A model generated the notes under the pieces. That model saw only the letters and a list, made by a program, of their open reading frames with translations. It had not been told where the DNA came from and searched no databases. A program made the position numbers and the translations under genes. A stretch of 64,000 nt of DNA from Flagellimonas chongwuensis (lineage in GTDB: Bacteria; Bacteroidota; Bacteroidia; Flavobacteriales; Flavobacteriaceae). Position 1 is the stretch's first letter; each line of letters begins with the position of its first letter. The stretch lies in NCBI RefSeq assembly GCF_013376415.1, contig NZ_WYET01000004.1, positions 992,001 to 1,056,000 on the forward strand, in the 5' to 3' direction. This document shows positions 8,707 through 18,207 of this stretch, piece by piece.

Positions 8707-10509
8707 TTATCGCCTCAGTGAGAAGTGACTCTGGATATGCTTGGCGAAAGTTCTATTGCCATTATCATCCACATAGGATAATTTGAACCAATAATCCGTA
8801 GACGGCAATGGTTTTCCCTGAAAACTTCCATCCCATCCGGGGTCAAACTCGTTCATTTGCTTGATGAGCTTACCATATCGGTCATAAATCGTAACAATAG
8901 GAGAGTTTAAGGTAGACAATCCCTCGATTTGCCAAGTCTCGTTCATTACATCTCCATTGGGAGAAAAAATCGCCAAATACCCAACCACAACAATATCTTC
9001 TTCAACAATGCCGCATCCATAAGGGTCTTGCATACGCACAGTATGAACACCGGGAGGCACGCCCTCGAACACATTACTCACTTGAAAATCCCCGCCATCC
9101 AAACTGTATTCATACATGCCATTGTTCTCCGTATTGATGGTCACCGTATTGTTTACGCTCAAATCCTCGATATCCACACTGGAAATTTGCGGCATCGTAG
9201 AAACTTCCACGAACACAGTCCGACTAGTTTCACAAAGAGTTCCATTGGATTGATTGGTCACCGTTAACGTATATTGACCGCTTTCGGAAACTGATATGGA
9301 CGGTGTTTGTTCACCAGTGCTCCATTGATAGGTATAATTTGGATTAGAATTCATTTCTCCTATTTCCAGACTTCCGACCGACTCACAAATTACAGCCTGG
9401 TCCGAAAAACTTAGAATCGGAGTTTCAATCGCATTCAAAGTAAAGCTTTGGGAAGCATCATAACATTCCGGGTTTGCCAAAGAGGTGGTCCTAACAAATA
9501 GGGTTTCCATACCGCCCATTGGGATATACTGTTTTTCCAGCGGACGAACTCCTAAATCAGCATCCGCTTGGGAACTGTGGTAACTCACAATAAAATTTTC
9601 GGGGTCCATACCATTCAATGCCTCGGAATTTTTACCGTTCAAATCAAATACCATATCGGTTTCTTGACAAAAGGTTTCATCGGTCAGCATACCTGTAACA
9701 GGCACTTCGTTGAACCCAACTTGGACATCGCTCACTATATTTTCGACGGATGTGGTCACAACCACACGGTACTGGCCAGTATTTTGAACATGGTACGTAG
9801 CAGCATTGGCACCGGCAATAAGTTGATATCCGCTTCCTGTATCGCTATACCATTCATAATTAATGGCGCTAGAAGTGGTAGCGTCCAAGGTTACATTATC
9901 GCCCTCACAAGCTGCAATCGGCGGTCCCAGTAAATTGTTTATAATGGTGCAATCCAATGCACTATTGGGATGATCCACCCAAATATTTCCCGTAAACTGA
10001 ATGGAGAATCCAGAATTTACATTACTGAAGTTATTGATAAAAAGGTAATAGTCCTCGCCAGCCTCGACTTGGAGCCAATCCTCATAGTGGACCGAATCCA
10101 AATCCCCTGTCGGGTCTTCTCCAACCCCTATAAAACTGGTGTTTTCACTGTTATCAAAAAAGTTACAGCGAACGGGCTCACCCAGATTATTGCAATCCGA
10201 TGCCCGATAAAGGGCAAAATCCCAATCTTCATCACTGCTATGTCCAATATTAAAGCCCAACTGCCCCGCTTCCGCAGTTCTAAAACGATACCATGCAGAA
10301 TTGGATTCTATGGCTCCCGTAGTAGTCTGTTCCAAACAACCGCTAGAGGCCGCTCCATTAAAATCATCCGTGCCATAACCATTGGTTCCACCATTAATCG
10401 GGGTATTGCTACAAATAGGCACCGCGTCGGCACAGTCTGGCACAACTTGGGCGTGTGCAGAATGGCAAATCAATAGAACTAATAAGGTCTTCAAAAAGGT
10501 TTTCAACAT
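8707..10509 (-). CDS. Secreted protein with T9SS type B sorting domain
   Basis: A 600-residue secreted protein with a signal peptide to about residue 20 (CHSAHAQ). It shares the N-terminal layout of the 481-residue neighbour (CADAVPICSNTPI, SAWYRFRTAEAGQLGFNI, WDFALYRA, DYYLFINNFS, then SALDCT). A longer middle with Ig-like units (YEWYSDTGSGYQL, YQWSTGEQTPSI) follows. The C-terminal ~85 residues form the type B T9SS domain: IFSPNGDVMNETW, IYDRYGKLIKQM, GWDGSFQGKPLPSTDYWF. The two genes are in tandem 112 bp apart and read in the same direction, so they may be cotranscribed. It may act as an adhesin or structural surface protein; nothing in the sequence proves this. Confidence 0.88.
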   Translation of the reverse strand: MLKTFLKTLLVLLICHSAHAQVVPDCADAVPICSNTPINGGTNGYGTDDFNGAASSGCLEQTTTGAIESNSAWYRFRTAEAGQLGFNIGHSSDEDWDFALYRASDCNNLGEPVRCNFFDNSENTSFIGVGEDPTGDLDSVHYEDWLQVEAGEDYYLFINNFSNVNSGFSIQFTGNIWVDHPNSALDCTIINNLLGPPIAACEGDNVTLDATTSSAINYEWYSDTGSGYQLIAGANAATYHVQNTGQYRVVVTTSVENIVSDVQVGFNEVPVTGMLTDETFCQETDMVFDLNGKNSEALNGMDPENFIVSYHSSQADADLGVRPLEKQYIPMGGMETLFVRTTSLANPECYDASQSFTLNAIETPILSFSDQAVICESVGSLEIGEMNSNPNYTYQWSTGEQTPSISVSESGQYTLTVTNQSNGTLCETSRTVFVEVSTMPQISSVDIEDLSVNNTVTINTENNGMYEYSLDGGDFQVSNVFEGVPPGVHTVRMQDPYGCGIVEEDIVVVGYLAIFSPNGDVMNETWQIEGLSTLNSPIVTIYDRYGKLIKQMNEFDPGWDGSFQGKPLPSTDYWFKLSYVDDNGNRTFAKHIQSHFSLRR

Positions 10510-10615
10510 AAAAGACTGTACGTTTGGGCATTATAAAAGTACCGTGGTGTTAGGGTTAACAATAATTTATGTTGTCAAACCTCGGCAAGCAGATGTTAAA
10601 TCCCTCATTAATGTA

Positions 10616-10623
10616 TATCTTTG
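10616..10623 (+). promoter_or_regulatory. Putative -7 box for folE-cysS
   Basis: TATCTTTG matches the Bacteroidota -7 consensus TAnnTTTG, 19 bp before the folE ATG. No convincing -33 TTTG lies at the usual spacing. Confidence 0.5.
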
Positions 10624-10642
10624 CTCTCCTTAAGCAATAGCT

Positions 10643-11323
10643 ATGAAACTAGAGCAGGCATTGGAAGAACAATATGAAGAAAGAGGAAACGACCATGTAG
10701 GTTCCTCATCGGACACCCCATTAAGGGATGATGCTTTTGTATTGAGCGACGAAGAAAAAATCGAAAGAATACAAAAAAGCGTAAGGGAAATTATGCTTAC
10801 CCTTGGCCTTGACTTGGATGATGACAGTTTAAAGGGAACTCCTAAACGCGTGGCGAAAATGTACGTACAGGAAATATTTGGCGGATTGCATCCTGACCGG
10901 AAGCCAAAATCCTCCACTTTTGACAATAAGTACAAGTACGGCGAAATGTTGGTGGAAAAGAACATTGTGGTCTACTCCACTTGTGAGCATCACTTGTTGC
11001 CCATCGTTGGACGTGCACACATTGCCTACATTTCTAACGGAACGGTGGTAGGTCTTTCCAAAATGAACCGAGTTGTGGATTATTACGCAAAAAGACCTCA
11101 AGTCCAGGAACGTATGAACATCCAAATTGTAAAAGAACTTCAAAAAGTTTTGGGCACCGAAGATGTAGCTTGTGTTATCGATGCCAAGCACCTTTGTGTA
11201 AACTCTAGGGGAATTCGAGATATTGACAGTAGCACGGTGACCGCCGAATACGGCGGAAAGTTTAAAGAAGAGGCCACTAGAAGAGAGTTTTTGGATTACA
11301 TTAACTTGGACACCGAATTTTAA
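10643..11323 (+). CDS. folE: GTP cyclohydrolase I
   Basis: Converts GTP to 7,8-dihydroneopterin triphosphate, the first step to folate and pterins, in the cytosol as a homodecamer. The 226-residue protein has the zinc ligands in place: Cys114 and His117 in STCEHHLLP, and Cys185 in AKHLCVNSRG. The conserved GLSKMNRVVDYYAKRPQVQERM segment at 137-158 is intact. The first ~35 residues are a variable acidic extension. It is followed 15 bp later by cysS, suggesting one operon. The upstream -7 box at 10616 gives a short leader. Confidence 0.97.
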   Translation: MKLEQALEEQYEERGNDHVGSSSDTPLRDDAFVLSDEEKIERIQKSVREIMLTLGLDLDDDSLKGTPKRVAKMYVQEIFGGLHPDRKPKSSTFDNKYKYGEMLVEKNIVVYSTCEHHLLPIVGRAHIAYISNGTVVGLSKMNRVVDYYAKRPQVQERMNIQIVKELQKVLGTEDVACVIDAKHLCVNSRGIRDIDSSTVTAEYGGKFKEEATRREFLDYINLDTEF

Positions 11324-11338
11324 ACACCAACCATTTAA

Positions 11339-12820
11339 ATGCAACCTTATAAAGACCAAACCTTAAGAATCCATAATTCACTTACTGGAAAGAAAGACGT
11401 ATTCGAACCTATAAACGAAGGCCATGTGGGCATGTATGTTTGTGGTCCAACCGTTTACAGCAACGTACACTTGGGTAACTGCCGCACCTTCATGTCTTTC
11501 GACATGATTTTCCGATACTTCAAACATCTGGGATATAAGGTGCGCTACGTGCGTAATATTACGGATGCCGGACACTTGGAGAACGATGCGGACGAAGGCG
11601 AGGATAAAATTGCAAAAAAGGCAAAACTGGAGCAGATTGAGCCGATGGAAGTGGTACAGCGTTACACTGTTGATTTCCACAATACCTTACAACAGTTCAA
11701 CCTATTGCCCCCGAGCATTGAGCCCACGGCCACGGGTCACATTATAGAGCAAATTGAAATCATAAAAGAAATCCTTGAAAAAGGATTGGCTTACGAGGCC
11801 AATGGTTCTGTTTATTTTGATGTGATCAAATTCAACGAAGATCACGACTACGGTAAATTGAGCGGCAGAAAGTTGGAAGATATGATCGCCAACACCCGCG
11901 AGCTTACCGCACAGGACGAAAAGAGAAATCCACAGGATTTCGCCCTTTGGAAAAAAGCGGAACCCCAGCACATTATGCGTTGGCCATCCCCTTGGGGTGA
12001 TGGTTTCCCGGGATGGCACTTGGAGTGTACCGCAATGAGTACCAAATACTTGGGTGAAACATTTGACATCCACGGTGGAGGAATGGACCTTAAGTTCCCG
12101 CACCACGAATGTGAAATTGCACAAGCAGAGGCCAGCACCGGAAAATCTCCCGTAAACTATTGGATGCATGCCAATATGTTGACCTTGAACGGTAAAAAAA
12201 TGTCCAAATCCACGGACAACAATATTTATCCATCTGAGATTTTTAGTGGCGACAACAACATATTGAGCAAGCCATATTCACCTTCCGTGGTTCGCTTTTT
12301 TATGATGCAGGCCCACTACACCAGTATTTTGGATTTGAGTGATGATGCCTTGCAAGCATCCGAAAAAGGGTACAGCCGTTTAATGGATGCCCTCGACAGC
12401 ATCGATAAATTAAAAACAGGTGAAAAGTCCGATTTTGATGTGGCCGCTTGGAAGCAGAAATGCTACGACGCTATGAACGATGACTTCAATACACCTATTT
12501 TAATAGCACAATTGTTCGATGCCGTAAAGCACATCAACCTGATCAAAGAAGACAAGGAAAGTATTTCCGCAGAGGACAGGGAATTTCTTGAAAGCTCCTT
12601 AAAAGCATTTGTTTATGATGTCCTTGGTATCGAAAATCAAGCTATGTCCAAAGATGATTCCGGTACGCTAAATGGAGTGATGGACTTATTGATTGACATT
12701 AGAAACGAAGCTAGGGCCAAAAAAGACTTTGCCACTTCTGATAAAATCAGAGATCAATTGGTGGAACTCGGCATCCAGATAAAGGATGGCAAAGACGGAA
12801 CTACCTTTAGCGTAAACTAG
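11339..12820 (+). CDS. cysS: Cysteinyl-tRNA synthetase
   Basis: A class I aminoacyl-tRNA synthetase that charges tRNA-Cys. The 493-residue protein has zinc ligands Cys35 (YVCGPTVY), Cys230 (GWHLEC), His255 and Glu259 ([10 protein letters not shown]). The HIGH-type motif is HLGN at 44-47, and KMSKS is at 287-291 ([12 protein letters not shown]). All catalytic elements are present, so it should be active. Its last 4 bp overlap the stop of the convergent AraC-type gene. Confidence 0.98.
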   Translation: MQPYKDQTLRIHNSLTGKKDVFEPINEGHVGMYVCGPTVYSNVHLGNCRTFMSFDMIFRYFKHLGYKVRYVRNITDAGHLENDADEGEDKIAKKAKLEQIEPMEVVQRYTVDFHNTLQQFNLLPPSIEPTATGHIIEQIEIIKEILEKGLAYEANGSVYFDVIKFNEDHDYGKLSGRKLEDMIANTRELTAQDEKRNPQDFALWKKAEPQHIMRWPSPWGDGFPGWHLECTAMSTKYLGETFDIHGGGMDLKFPHHECEIAQAEASTGKSPVNYWMHANMLTLNGKKMSKSTDNNIYPSEIFSGDNNILSKPYSPSVVRFFMMQAHYTSILDLSDDALQASEKGYSRLMDALDSIDKLKTGEKSDFDVAAWKQKCYDAMNDDFNTPILIAQLFDAVKHINLIKEDKESISAEDREFLESSLKAFVYDVLGIENQAMSKDDSGTLNGVMDLLIDIRNEARAKKDFATSDKIRDQLVELGIQIKDGKDGTTFSVN

Positions 12821-13725
12821 TGCTTCACAAATTTTGATTGGTACTCTCCCGGCGACACATGGATTTTTTGCTTAAAAAGCCGGTTGAAGTAAGAACGGTT
12901 CTCAAACCCACATTCCATATAAATCTCCTTTATTTTTCTATTGGGGTCTTTTAACAGATGAATGGCCATTTTTATGCGCTCGCTATTGATATAATCAATC
13001 GGTGTCACCCCTAATTCCTCTTTGAAAGTTTTATGGAAATGGGATTCGCTCATACAAGCTTTCTTGCTTAGGCCACTTATGGATAAAGGCTCATGCAAAT
13101 GCTGGGAAATATATTCGATAACATAGGCCAAGCGATTATTGGAACTGATTTTTGAAGCGTTTTGCACATACTTTTCCCTAGAATTACCCTGGAGTATACG
13201 AATGATCAGTTCCTGAAGCATATTGTCCACAAAAAAATCTTTGGAGGGATGGTTTTCAGCGAACAGATACAATAACCGTTGAATTATCCCGTAAATACTG
13301 GCATCGTTTGTAAAGTGGTAGTTGTAATCCATTAATGCCCATTCCGAACCATCATGCTTGGGCATGGATTCGTTCATTAAATTGATGACCTTATTTATCT
13401 TCTCATCGGAAATGGCCATAGCTAAACAACGTGTCGGATTCTCTTCATTGACTTCCGGAAAGTCGATGCACATGACCTCATTGGAAGGAAGTATCAAAGA
13501 TTCACCAGGTAGAAAATCAAAGGATTTTTTGTCCCTAAGATGCATCACCTTCTTCCCTATCAACATAGAGGCCAGTACAGGCTGGTCAAATTGAAGGAGT
13601 ACTTTTTCCGCCTGCAAATGCGTCTCGAACACATGCATTGAGGCATTGTTCAAAGTGTAGGAGGTTTGGTTCTCAACCAAATGCTCGAGTTTTCTTTCCT
13701 TATAGAATTTATCCGGCAACCGCAT
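12817..13725 (-). CDS. AraC-family transcriptional regulator, likely controlling aldB-DUF779
   Basis: A 302-residue regulator. The N-terminal ~190 residues resemble the AraC_N type of effector domain (segments [28 protein letters not shown]). The C-terminal ~100 residues contain two helix-turn-helix units ([26 protein letters not shown], and [22 protein letters not shown], which is the classic AraC signature), ending SPGEYQSKF. It is divergent from the aldehyde dehydrogenase gene across a 211-bp AT-rich intergenic region, which suggests that it controls that gene. Its stop overlaps the end of cysS by 4 bp. Confidence 0.9.
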   Translation of the reverse strand: MRLPDKFYKERKLEHLVENQTSYTLNNASMHVFETHLQAEKVLLQFDQPVLASMLIGKKVMHLRDKKSFDFLPGESLILPSNEVMCIDFPEVNEENPTRCLAMAISDEKINKVINLMNESMPKHDGSEWALMDYNYHFTNDASIYGIIQRLLYLFAENHPSKDFFVDNMLQELIIRILQGNSREKYVQNASKISSNNRLAYVIEYISQHLHEPLSISGLSKKACMSESHFHKTFKEELGVTPIDYINSERIKMAIHLLKDPNRKIKEIYMECGFENRSYFNRLFKQKIHVSPGEYQSKFVKH

Positions 13726-13936
13726 ATTGAATACTTACTCCTTAATATATTATACAAATAGTTATTAAATATAAAAAATATGATGTGATATTTTGTTAAA
13801 AATATAAAAACAAAGAGGATTGGTCATGTCATTAATAGAATACGTCAGATGTACAGCGTTCAAAATCAATACTTTTAGAATCAGTCACTTGAGCAAAGTG
13901 TGAACGAACATAAAATTAACTTTAACAACAAGTATT
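13726..13936. promoter_or_regulatory. Divergent control region, AraC gene / aldehyde dehydrogenase
   Basis: An AT-rich region separating the outward-facing starts of the AraC-type regulator and aldB. It should contain both promoters and the regulator's operators. I saw no strong TAnnTTTG box and no unambiguous repeat, so only the layout supports this call. Confidence 0.4.
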
Positions 13937-15460
13937 ATGAGCAATGTACAAACTACTGAACGCAGTGTTTTGGAAAAACCAAAGTTCAAAGATCAGTATG
14001 AAAATTACATCGGTGGAAAATGGACCCCGCCGACAAAAGGAGAATATTTTGACAACGTTTCCCCAGTAGATGGCAATGCATTCACCAAAATTGCGCGATC
14101 CACAGCGGAAGACGTTGACAAAGCCATTGATGCCGCCTGGGCAGCAGCTCCGGAGTGGAACAATTCCTCGGCAACATACCGTAGCAACCTTCTTTTAAAG
14201 ATTGCGGATGTCATGGAGAGAAATTTAGAAGTATTGGCTCGTGCAGAAACATGGGACAACGGTAAGGCGTTACGCGAGACACGTGCCGCGGACATGCCAT
14301 TGGCAGTAGACCACTTCAGATACTTTGCAGGTGTAATCCGTGCGGAAGAAGGCTCGGTAAGTGAATTGGACAGCAATACCGTATCGATGAACATTATGGA
14401 ACCCCTTGGTGTGGTCGGACAAATCATACCTTGGAACTTCCCTATCTTGATGGCCGCCTGGAAACTGGCCCCTGCCTTGGCCGCAGGAAACTGTGTTGTG
14501 CTAAAGCCAGCGGAACAAACACCAGTTGGAATCTTGGTACTGATGGAACTGATAGAGGATATACTACCTGCCGGTGTACTCAACATCATCAACGGATTTG
14601 GTCTGGAAGCCGGAAAACCTTTGGCATCGAGTTCTCGAATCAAAAAAATCGCTTTTACGGGAGAGACCACAACGGGTCAATTGATCATGCAATATGCATC
14701 AAAAAACATCATACCCGTTACTTTAGAGCTTGGCGGTAAATCCCCCAACGTTTTCTTCGAAAGTATTATGGATGCCGATGATGAGTTCTTCGACAAATGT
14801 TTGGAAGGTGCCGTTATGTTCGCATTGAACCAAGGGGAGGTATGTACGTGTCCATCCAGAATATTGGTACAAGAAAGTATTTATGACAAATTTATAGAAC
14901 GAGTTGTAGAGCGCACCAAAGCTATTAAACTGGGACATCCGTTAGATCCAGACACCATGATGGGCGCACAGGCCTCCAATGATCAGTTCGAGAAAATCAT
15001 GAACTATATCCAAATCGGCAAAGAAGAGGGATGTGAAGTGTTGACCGGTGGCGAGGCTGCTTACAATGAAGGCCTGGAAGGTGGTTACTACATTCAACCC
15101 ACCATCTTAAAAGGAAACAACAAGATGCGCGTGTTCCAAGAGGAGATTTTTGGACCTGTAGTCTGTGTAACCACATTTAAAGATGAAGCTGAAGCTTTGG
15201 AAATAGCCAATGACACACTTTATGGATTAGGTGCTGGGGTCTGGACACGCGACATGCACCAAGCCTACAAAATATCGAGACAGATAGAAGCAGGTAGGGT
15301 TTGGGTGAACTGCTACCACAACTACCCTGCACATGCACCTTTCGGCGGGTATAAAAAGTCGGGTATCGGTAGAGAGAATCATAAAATGATGCTCAGTCAT
15401 TACACCCAGACCAAGAATATGCTGATTTCCTACGATAAGAACAAATTGGGCTTTTTCTAG
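13937..15460 (+). CDS. aldB: NAD(P)-dependent aldehyde dehydrogenase, AldB/ExaC type
   Basis: Oxidises aldehydes such as acetaldehyde to the acid. The 507-residue protein has PWNFP at 165-169, the cofactor-site LELGGKSPN with general-base Glu264, and catalytic Cys303 within [11 protein letters not shown]. The [11 protein letters not shown] context and the DUF779 partner directly downstream (1 bp gap) are typical of the AldB/ExaC subgroup. The C-terminal [13 protein letters not shown] segment is intact. The divergent AraC-type regulator upstream probably induces it in response to an alcohol or aldehyde; the exact substrate cannot be read from the sequence. Confidence 0.93.
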   Translation: MSNVQTTERSVLEKPKFKDQYENYIGGKWTPPTKGEYFDNVSPVDGNAFTKIARSTAEDVDKAIDAAWAAAPEWNNSSATYRSNLLLKIADVMERNLEVLARAETWDNGKALRETRAADMPLAVDHFRYFAGVIRAEEGSVSELDSNTVSMNIMEPLGVVGQIIPWNFPILMAAWKLAPALAAGNCVVLKPAEQTPVGILVLMELIEDILPAGVLNIINGFGLEAGKPLASSSRIKKIAFTGETTTGQLIMQYASKNIIPVTLELGGKSPNVFFESIMDADDEFFDKCLEGAVMFALNQGEVCTCPSRILVQESIYDKFIERVVERTKAIKLGHPLDPDTMMGAQASNDQFEKIMNYIQIGKEEGCEVLTGGEAAYNEGLEGGYYIQPTILKGNNKMRVFQEEIFGPVVCVTTFKDEAEALEIANDTLYGLGAGVWTRDMHQAYKISRQIEAGRVWVNCYHNYPAHAPFGGYKKSGIGRENHKMMLSHYTQTKNMLISYDKNKLGFF

Positions 15461-15461
15461 G

Positions 15462-15848
15462 ATGGAAAATTTGATAAAACGCGTGTTGGTATCGGACAAT
15501 GCCATAAAAATCATTGACCAATTAAGGGAGCGCCACGGTGAACTTATGTTCCACCAAAGCGGGGGCTGCTGTGATGGCTCCTCCCCTATGTGCTTCCCTA
15601 AAGGTGAGTTGATGCTCAATGAGAACGATGTTAAATTGGGCACCATTCATGGATGTGATTTTTTTATGAGCAAGGACCAGTTCGAGTACTGGAAGCACAC
15701 ACAGCTTACGGTCGATGTGACTACAGGACGTGGTGCCAGTTTTAGCCTGGAAATTCCGCTGGGACTCCGTTTTGTCATTAAATCGCGCATGTACACGGAT
15801 GAGGAGCGGGAACATCTGGAGCCCGTACAATCCGCTGAAGAAGTATAA
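15462..15848 (+). CDS. DUF779 family protein, AldB partner
   Basis: A 128-residue protein of the DUF779 family, with the conserved Cys-rich segment FHQSGGCCDGSSPMCFPKGE at about residues 30-49 and the later segments LGTIHGCDFFMS and FSLEIPLGLRFVIKSR. The family is known to sit beside AldB-type dehydrogenases; its biochemical role is not settled. The clustered cysteines could bind a metal. It begins 1 bp after the aldB stop, so the two are cotranscribed, and it is followed by a strong terminator. Confidence 0.92.
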   Translation: MENLIKRVLVSDNAIKIIDQLRERHGELMFHQSGGCCDGSSPMCFPKGELMLNENDVKLGTIHGCDFFMSKDQFEYWKHTQLTVDVTTGRGASFSLEIPLGLRFVIKSRMYTDEEREHLEPVQSAEEV

Positions 15849-15851
15849 ACC

Positions 15852-15877
15852 AAGCCCCGACTTTGTCGGGGCTTTTT
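15852..15877 (+). terminator. Rho-independent terminator after aldB-DUF779
   Basis: A perfect 9-bp GC-rich stem AGCCCCGAC / GTCGGGGCT with a TTT loop and a T-tract, 4 bp after the DUF779 stop. Confidence 0.9.
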
Positions 15878-15911
15878 GCTACCTTGCCCCTATCCTACAC
15901 TTGAGGTTCAC

Positions 15912-16133
15912 ATGAAGAAAATTTTGATAGCGCCATTTTTACTGTTGGTACGGTTTTACCAACTTTTTATCTCCCCCATGCTTCCCGCAACATGCCGCTA
16001 TTCACCAACTTGTTCGCAATACACGTTGGAAGCTCTAAAAAAGCACGGCCTGTTCAAAGGGGGATGGTTGTCCCTTAAGCGAATTGTCAGTTGCAACCCA
16101 TGGGGTGGAAGTGGTTACGACCCTGTACCTTAA
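15912..16133 (+). CDS. yidD: Membrane protein insertion efficiency factor YidD
   Basis: A small protein of 73 residues with a short N-terminal amphipathic/hydrophobic segment ([20 protein letters not shown]) and the family core [15 protein letters not shown], followed by [28 protein letters not shown]. YidD assists insertion of inner-membrane proteins by YidC/Sec. The frame extends back to 15876, but that region is the preceding terminator; the ATG at 15912 is the family start. Confidence 0.95.
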   Translation: MKKILIAPFLLLVRFYQLFISPMLPATCRYSPTCSQYTLEALKKHGLFKGGWLSLKRIVSCNPWGGSGYDPVP

Positions 16134-16198
16134 AAATTGCACTTTAATTAACCCGTGCAACCATTCAAAGTAGTTATATTAGTCCAAAATTTAGATAA

Positions 16199-17161
16199 AT
16201 GTATTTTCTCGGATTTGATTGGAACCCCGAAGGAACCCTATTTACATTGGGTTTCATACAGATAAAATATTACAATTTGTTGTGGATTGCCGCCTTTGTT
16301 CTAGGCTGGTTCATCATGAAGAAAATCTTCCTGAACGAAAAGAAATCCATGGAGAAACTGGATTCCCTTTTTATTTACACCGTGGTATCGATAATGCTCG
16401 GAGCACGTTTGGGGCACGTTTTCTTTTACGATTGGGACTACTACAAGGACCATTTAGCGGAAATCCTATTACCTATACGAGAAAGTGCGAACAGCAATCT
16501 TTTCGGCATCATCAACGGATATGAATTTACAGGCTTCACTGGCTTGGCCAGTCATGGTGCCACCATAGCGGCCATCATCGGAATCTGGCTGTATACCCGT
16601 AAATGGAAAGACATTAAAATGCTTTGGTTATTGGACCGATTGGTAATTCCTTCCGCCATAGGCGCTGCATTTGTTAGGTTCGGTAATTTTTTCAATTCCG
16701 AAATCAATGGAAAAGTGGTCGACAAGTCCTATTTTTTAGCGACACGATTTATCCGTGATTCGGATGATATGCCAGCGTATCAGGCGATGGCCCTGACCAA
16801 GGAACAAACCCCCAATGCGGCTTATAAAGCCATTCAGCACAATCCAGAATTCTCTGAAGTACTACAATCCATTCCTTTCCGTCATCCAGCACAATTGTAT
16901 GAAGGATTTTGTTACGTGTTGGTATTCATAGCACTTTATCTACTGTACTGGAAAACAGAATGGAAAAACAAACCGGGCTTCCTTTTCGGATTGTTCATGG
17001 TACTATTGTTCGTGGTTCGCTTCTTCGTGGAATTCTACAAAAAGAGTCAAGGTGGGTTCGAGGATACACTTGGCATGCTCTCCACAGGGCAATGGCTCAG
17101 TATCCCCATGATTTTAATAGGGGTGTATTTTATGGTAAAACCAGAACCCGTAGAATTATAA
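16199..17161 (+). CDS. lgt: Prolipoprotein diacylglyceryl transferase
   Basis: An inner-membrane enzyme that moves diacylglycerol from phosphatidylglycerol to the lipobox cysteine of prolipoproteins, the first maturation step for the lipoproteins in this window. The 320 residues have seven-plus membrane segments, the catalytic-region LASHG (116-120, His119) and the Lgt signature RFGNFFNSEINGK at 160-172 with its essential Arg. A ~50-residue periplasmic insert (about 175-230) before HPAQLYEG is typical for Bacteroidota. It is followed 4 bp later by a DUF192 lipoprotein, suggesting one operon. Confidence 0.97.
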   Translation: MYFLGFDWNPEGTLFTLGFIQIKYYNLLWIAAFVLGWFIMKKIFLNEKKSMEKLDSLFIYTVVSIMLGARLGHVFFYDWDYYKDHLAEILLPIRESANSNLFGIINGYEFTGFTGLASHGATIAAIIGIWLYTRKWKDIKMLWLLDRLVIPSAIGAAFVRFGNFFNSEINGKVVDKSYFLATRFIRDSDDMPAYQAMALTKEQTPNAAYKAIQHNPEFSEVLQSIPFRHPAQLYEGFCYVLVFIALYLLYWKTEWKNKPGFLFGLFMVLLFVVRFFVEFYKKSQGGFEDTLGMLSTGQWLSIPMILIGVYFMVKPEPVEL

Positions 17162-17165
17162 CAGT

Positions 17166-17651
17166 ATGGGAAAAATTCTGAAAATAATGTTCTTGGCCTT
17201 TGCCATTGTGTTGGCATCTTGCAAATCGGAGCCTAAACAATCCATCAAAACGGAAAATATTTCCTTCACCAAAGAAGGTGAGCTTGATATCCTATCATCG
17301 GAAACAGACTCCATTAAAGCCAATTTTGATATCGAGATTGCAGAAACGGAGTACGAAACCCTGACAGGGCTCATGTACCGAAAGTCCATGCAGGAAGACC
17401 GCGGAATGTTGTTCATCCAACCAGAAGAAGCTGAGCAGAATTTTTACATGAAGAATACCGAAACTGCTCTGGATATTATTTACATCAACTCCGGCATGAA
17501 AATCGTTAGCTTCCAAAAAAATGCAAAACCTTTGGATGAGAGCAGCCTACCTTCCAGGGCACCTGCAAAGTATGTATTGGAAATCAATGCGGGGCTTTCT
17601 GACCAATTGGGACTTCAAGTCGGGGATAGCATTTCTTTTTCCCGCAATTAA
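17166..17651 (+). CDS. DUF192 family lipoprotein
   Basis: A 161-residue lipoprotein with lipobox VLASC (Cys19). The DUF192 domain covers about residues 50-158, with the family landmarks TLTGLMYRKSMQEDRGMLFI, FYMKNTETALDIIYIN, FQKNAKPLDESSLPS and KYVLEINAG. The family has a small beta-barrel fold and no settled biochemical function. The gene is packed between lgt (4 bp) and a GNAT gene (no gap), so it belongs to the lgt operon. Confidence 0.92.
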   Translation: MGKILKIMFLAFAIVLASCKSEPKQSIKTENISFTKEGELDILSSETDSIKANFDIEIAETEYETLTGLMYRKSMQEDRGMLFIQPEEAEQNFYMKNTETALDIIYINSGMKIVSFQKNAKPLDESSLPSRAPAKYVLEINAGLSDQLGLQVGDSISFSRN

Positions 17652-18176
17652 ATGTCGAAATACCTTCTAGAAAACCAAACTTCGGAAAGGCTGATCTTTC
17701 GTAAACTGAAAGAATCAGATTTTGAGGAATGGTTACCCTTTTATCACAATCCAACATCCACTCAATATTGGGAAGGTCTTCCCACCGACCCGATTGAAGC
17801 CTGCAGATCTCAATTTGATAGGGTCTTTGAACGCTACGAAAACGACTTGGGAGGCATGAACGCCCTGATTTCTAAAGAAACAGGTCAACTGGTCGGAATT
17901 TGTGGCCTGCTCGTACAAGTCGTGGATGATATTACAGAACTGGAAATTGGTTATTCTGTGCTTCCTCAATTTTGGTTAAAGGGATACGCTTACGAAGCGG
18001 CACAAAAATGTAAACACTTTGCCTTTGAAAACCATTATACCGATTCGTTGATTTCTATCATTCATGTTGATAACCTACCTTCCCAAAAAGTAGCCTTAAA
18101 AAATGGGATGTACTTGGACAAAACCACTACTTACAAGAATAATCCAGTGCATATTTTTCGGGTAAACGCAGGATAA
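17652..18176 (+). CDS. GNAT N-acetyltransferase (RimJ/RimL-like)
   Basis: A 174-residue GNAT enzyme: SERLIFRKLKESDFEEW at the N-terminus, LVGICGLLVQVVDDITELEIGY in the middle, and the acetyl-CoA-binding part LPQFWLKGYAYEAAQ, then IIHVDNLPSQKVALKNGM. This matches the RimJ/RimL-like acetyltransferases that act on N-terminal or small-molecule amines. The substrate is unknown. The ATG follows the stop codon of the DUF192 gene directly, so translation is probably coupled. Confidence 0.85.
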   Translation: MSKYLLENQTSERLIFRKLKESDFEEWLPFYHNPTSTQYWEGLPTDPIEACRSQFDRVFERYENDLGGMNALISKETGQLVGICGLLVQVVDDITELEIGYSVLPQFWLKGYAYEAAQKCKHFAFENHYTDSLISIIHVDNLPSQKVALKNGMYLDKTTTYKNNPVHIFRVNAG

Positions 18177-18207
18177 TCGTAATTTTAGTGCTTTACTTTT
18201 ATACTCC

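Noticed and set aside
9970-10476. 168-codon open frame antisense to the T9SS type B gene
   Set aside because: The coding strand has a signal peptide and known domains along the whole length; the antisense translation shows no domain.
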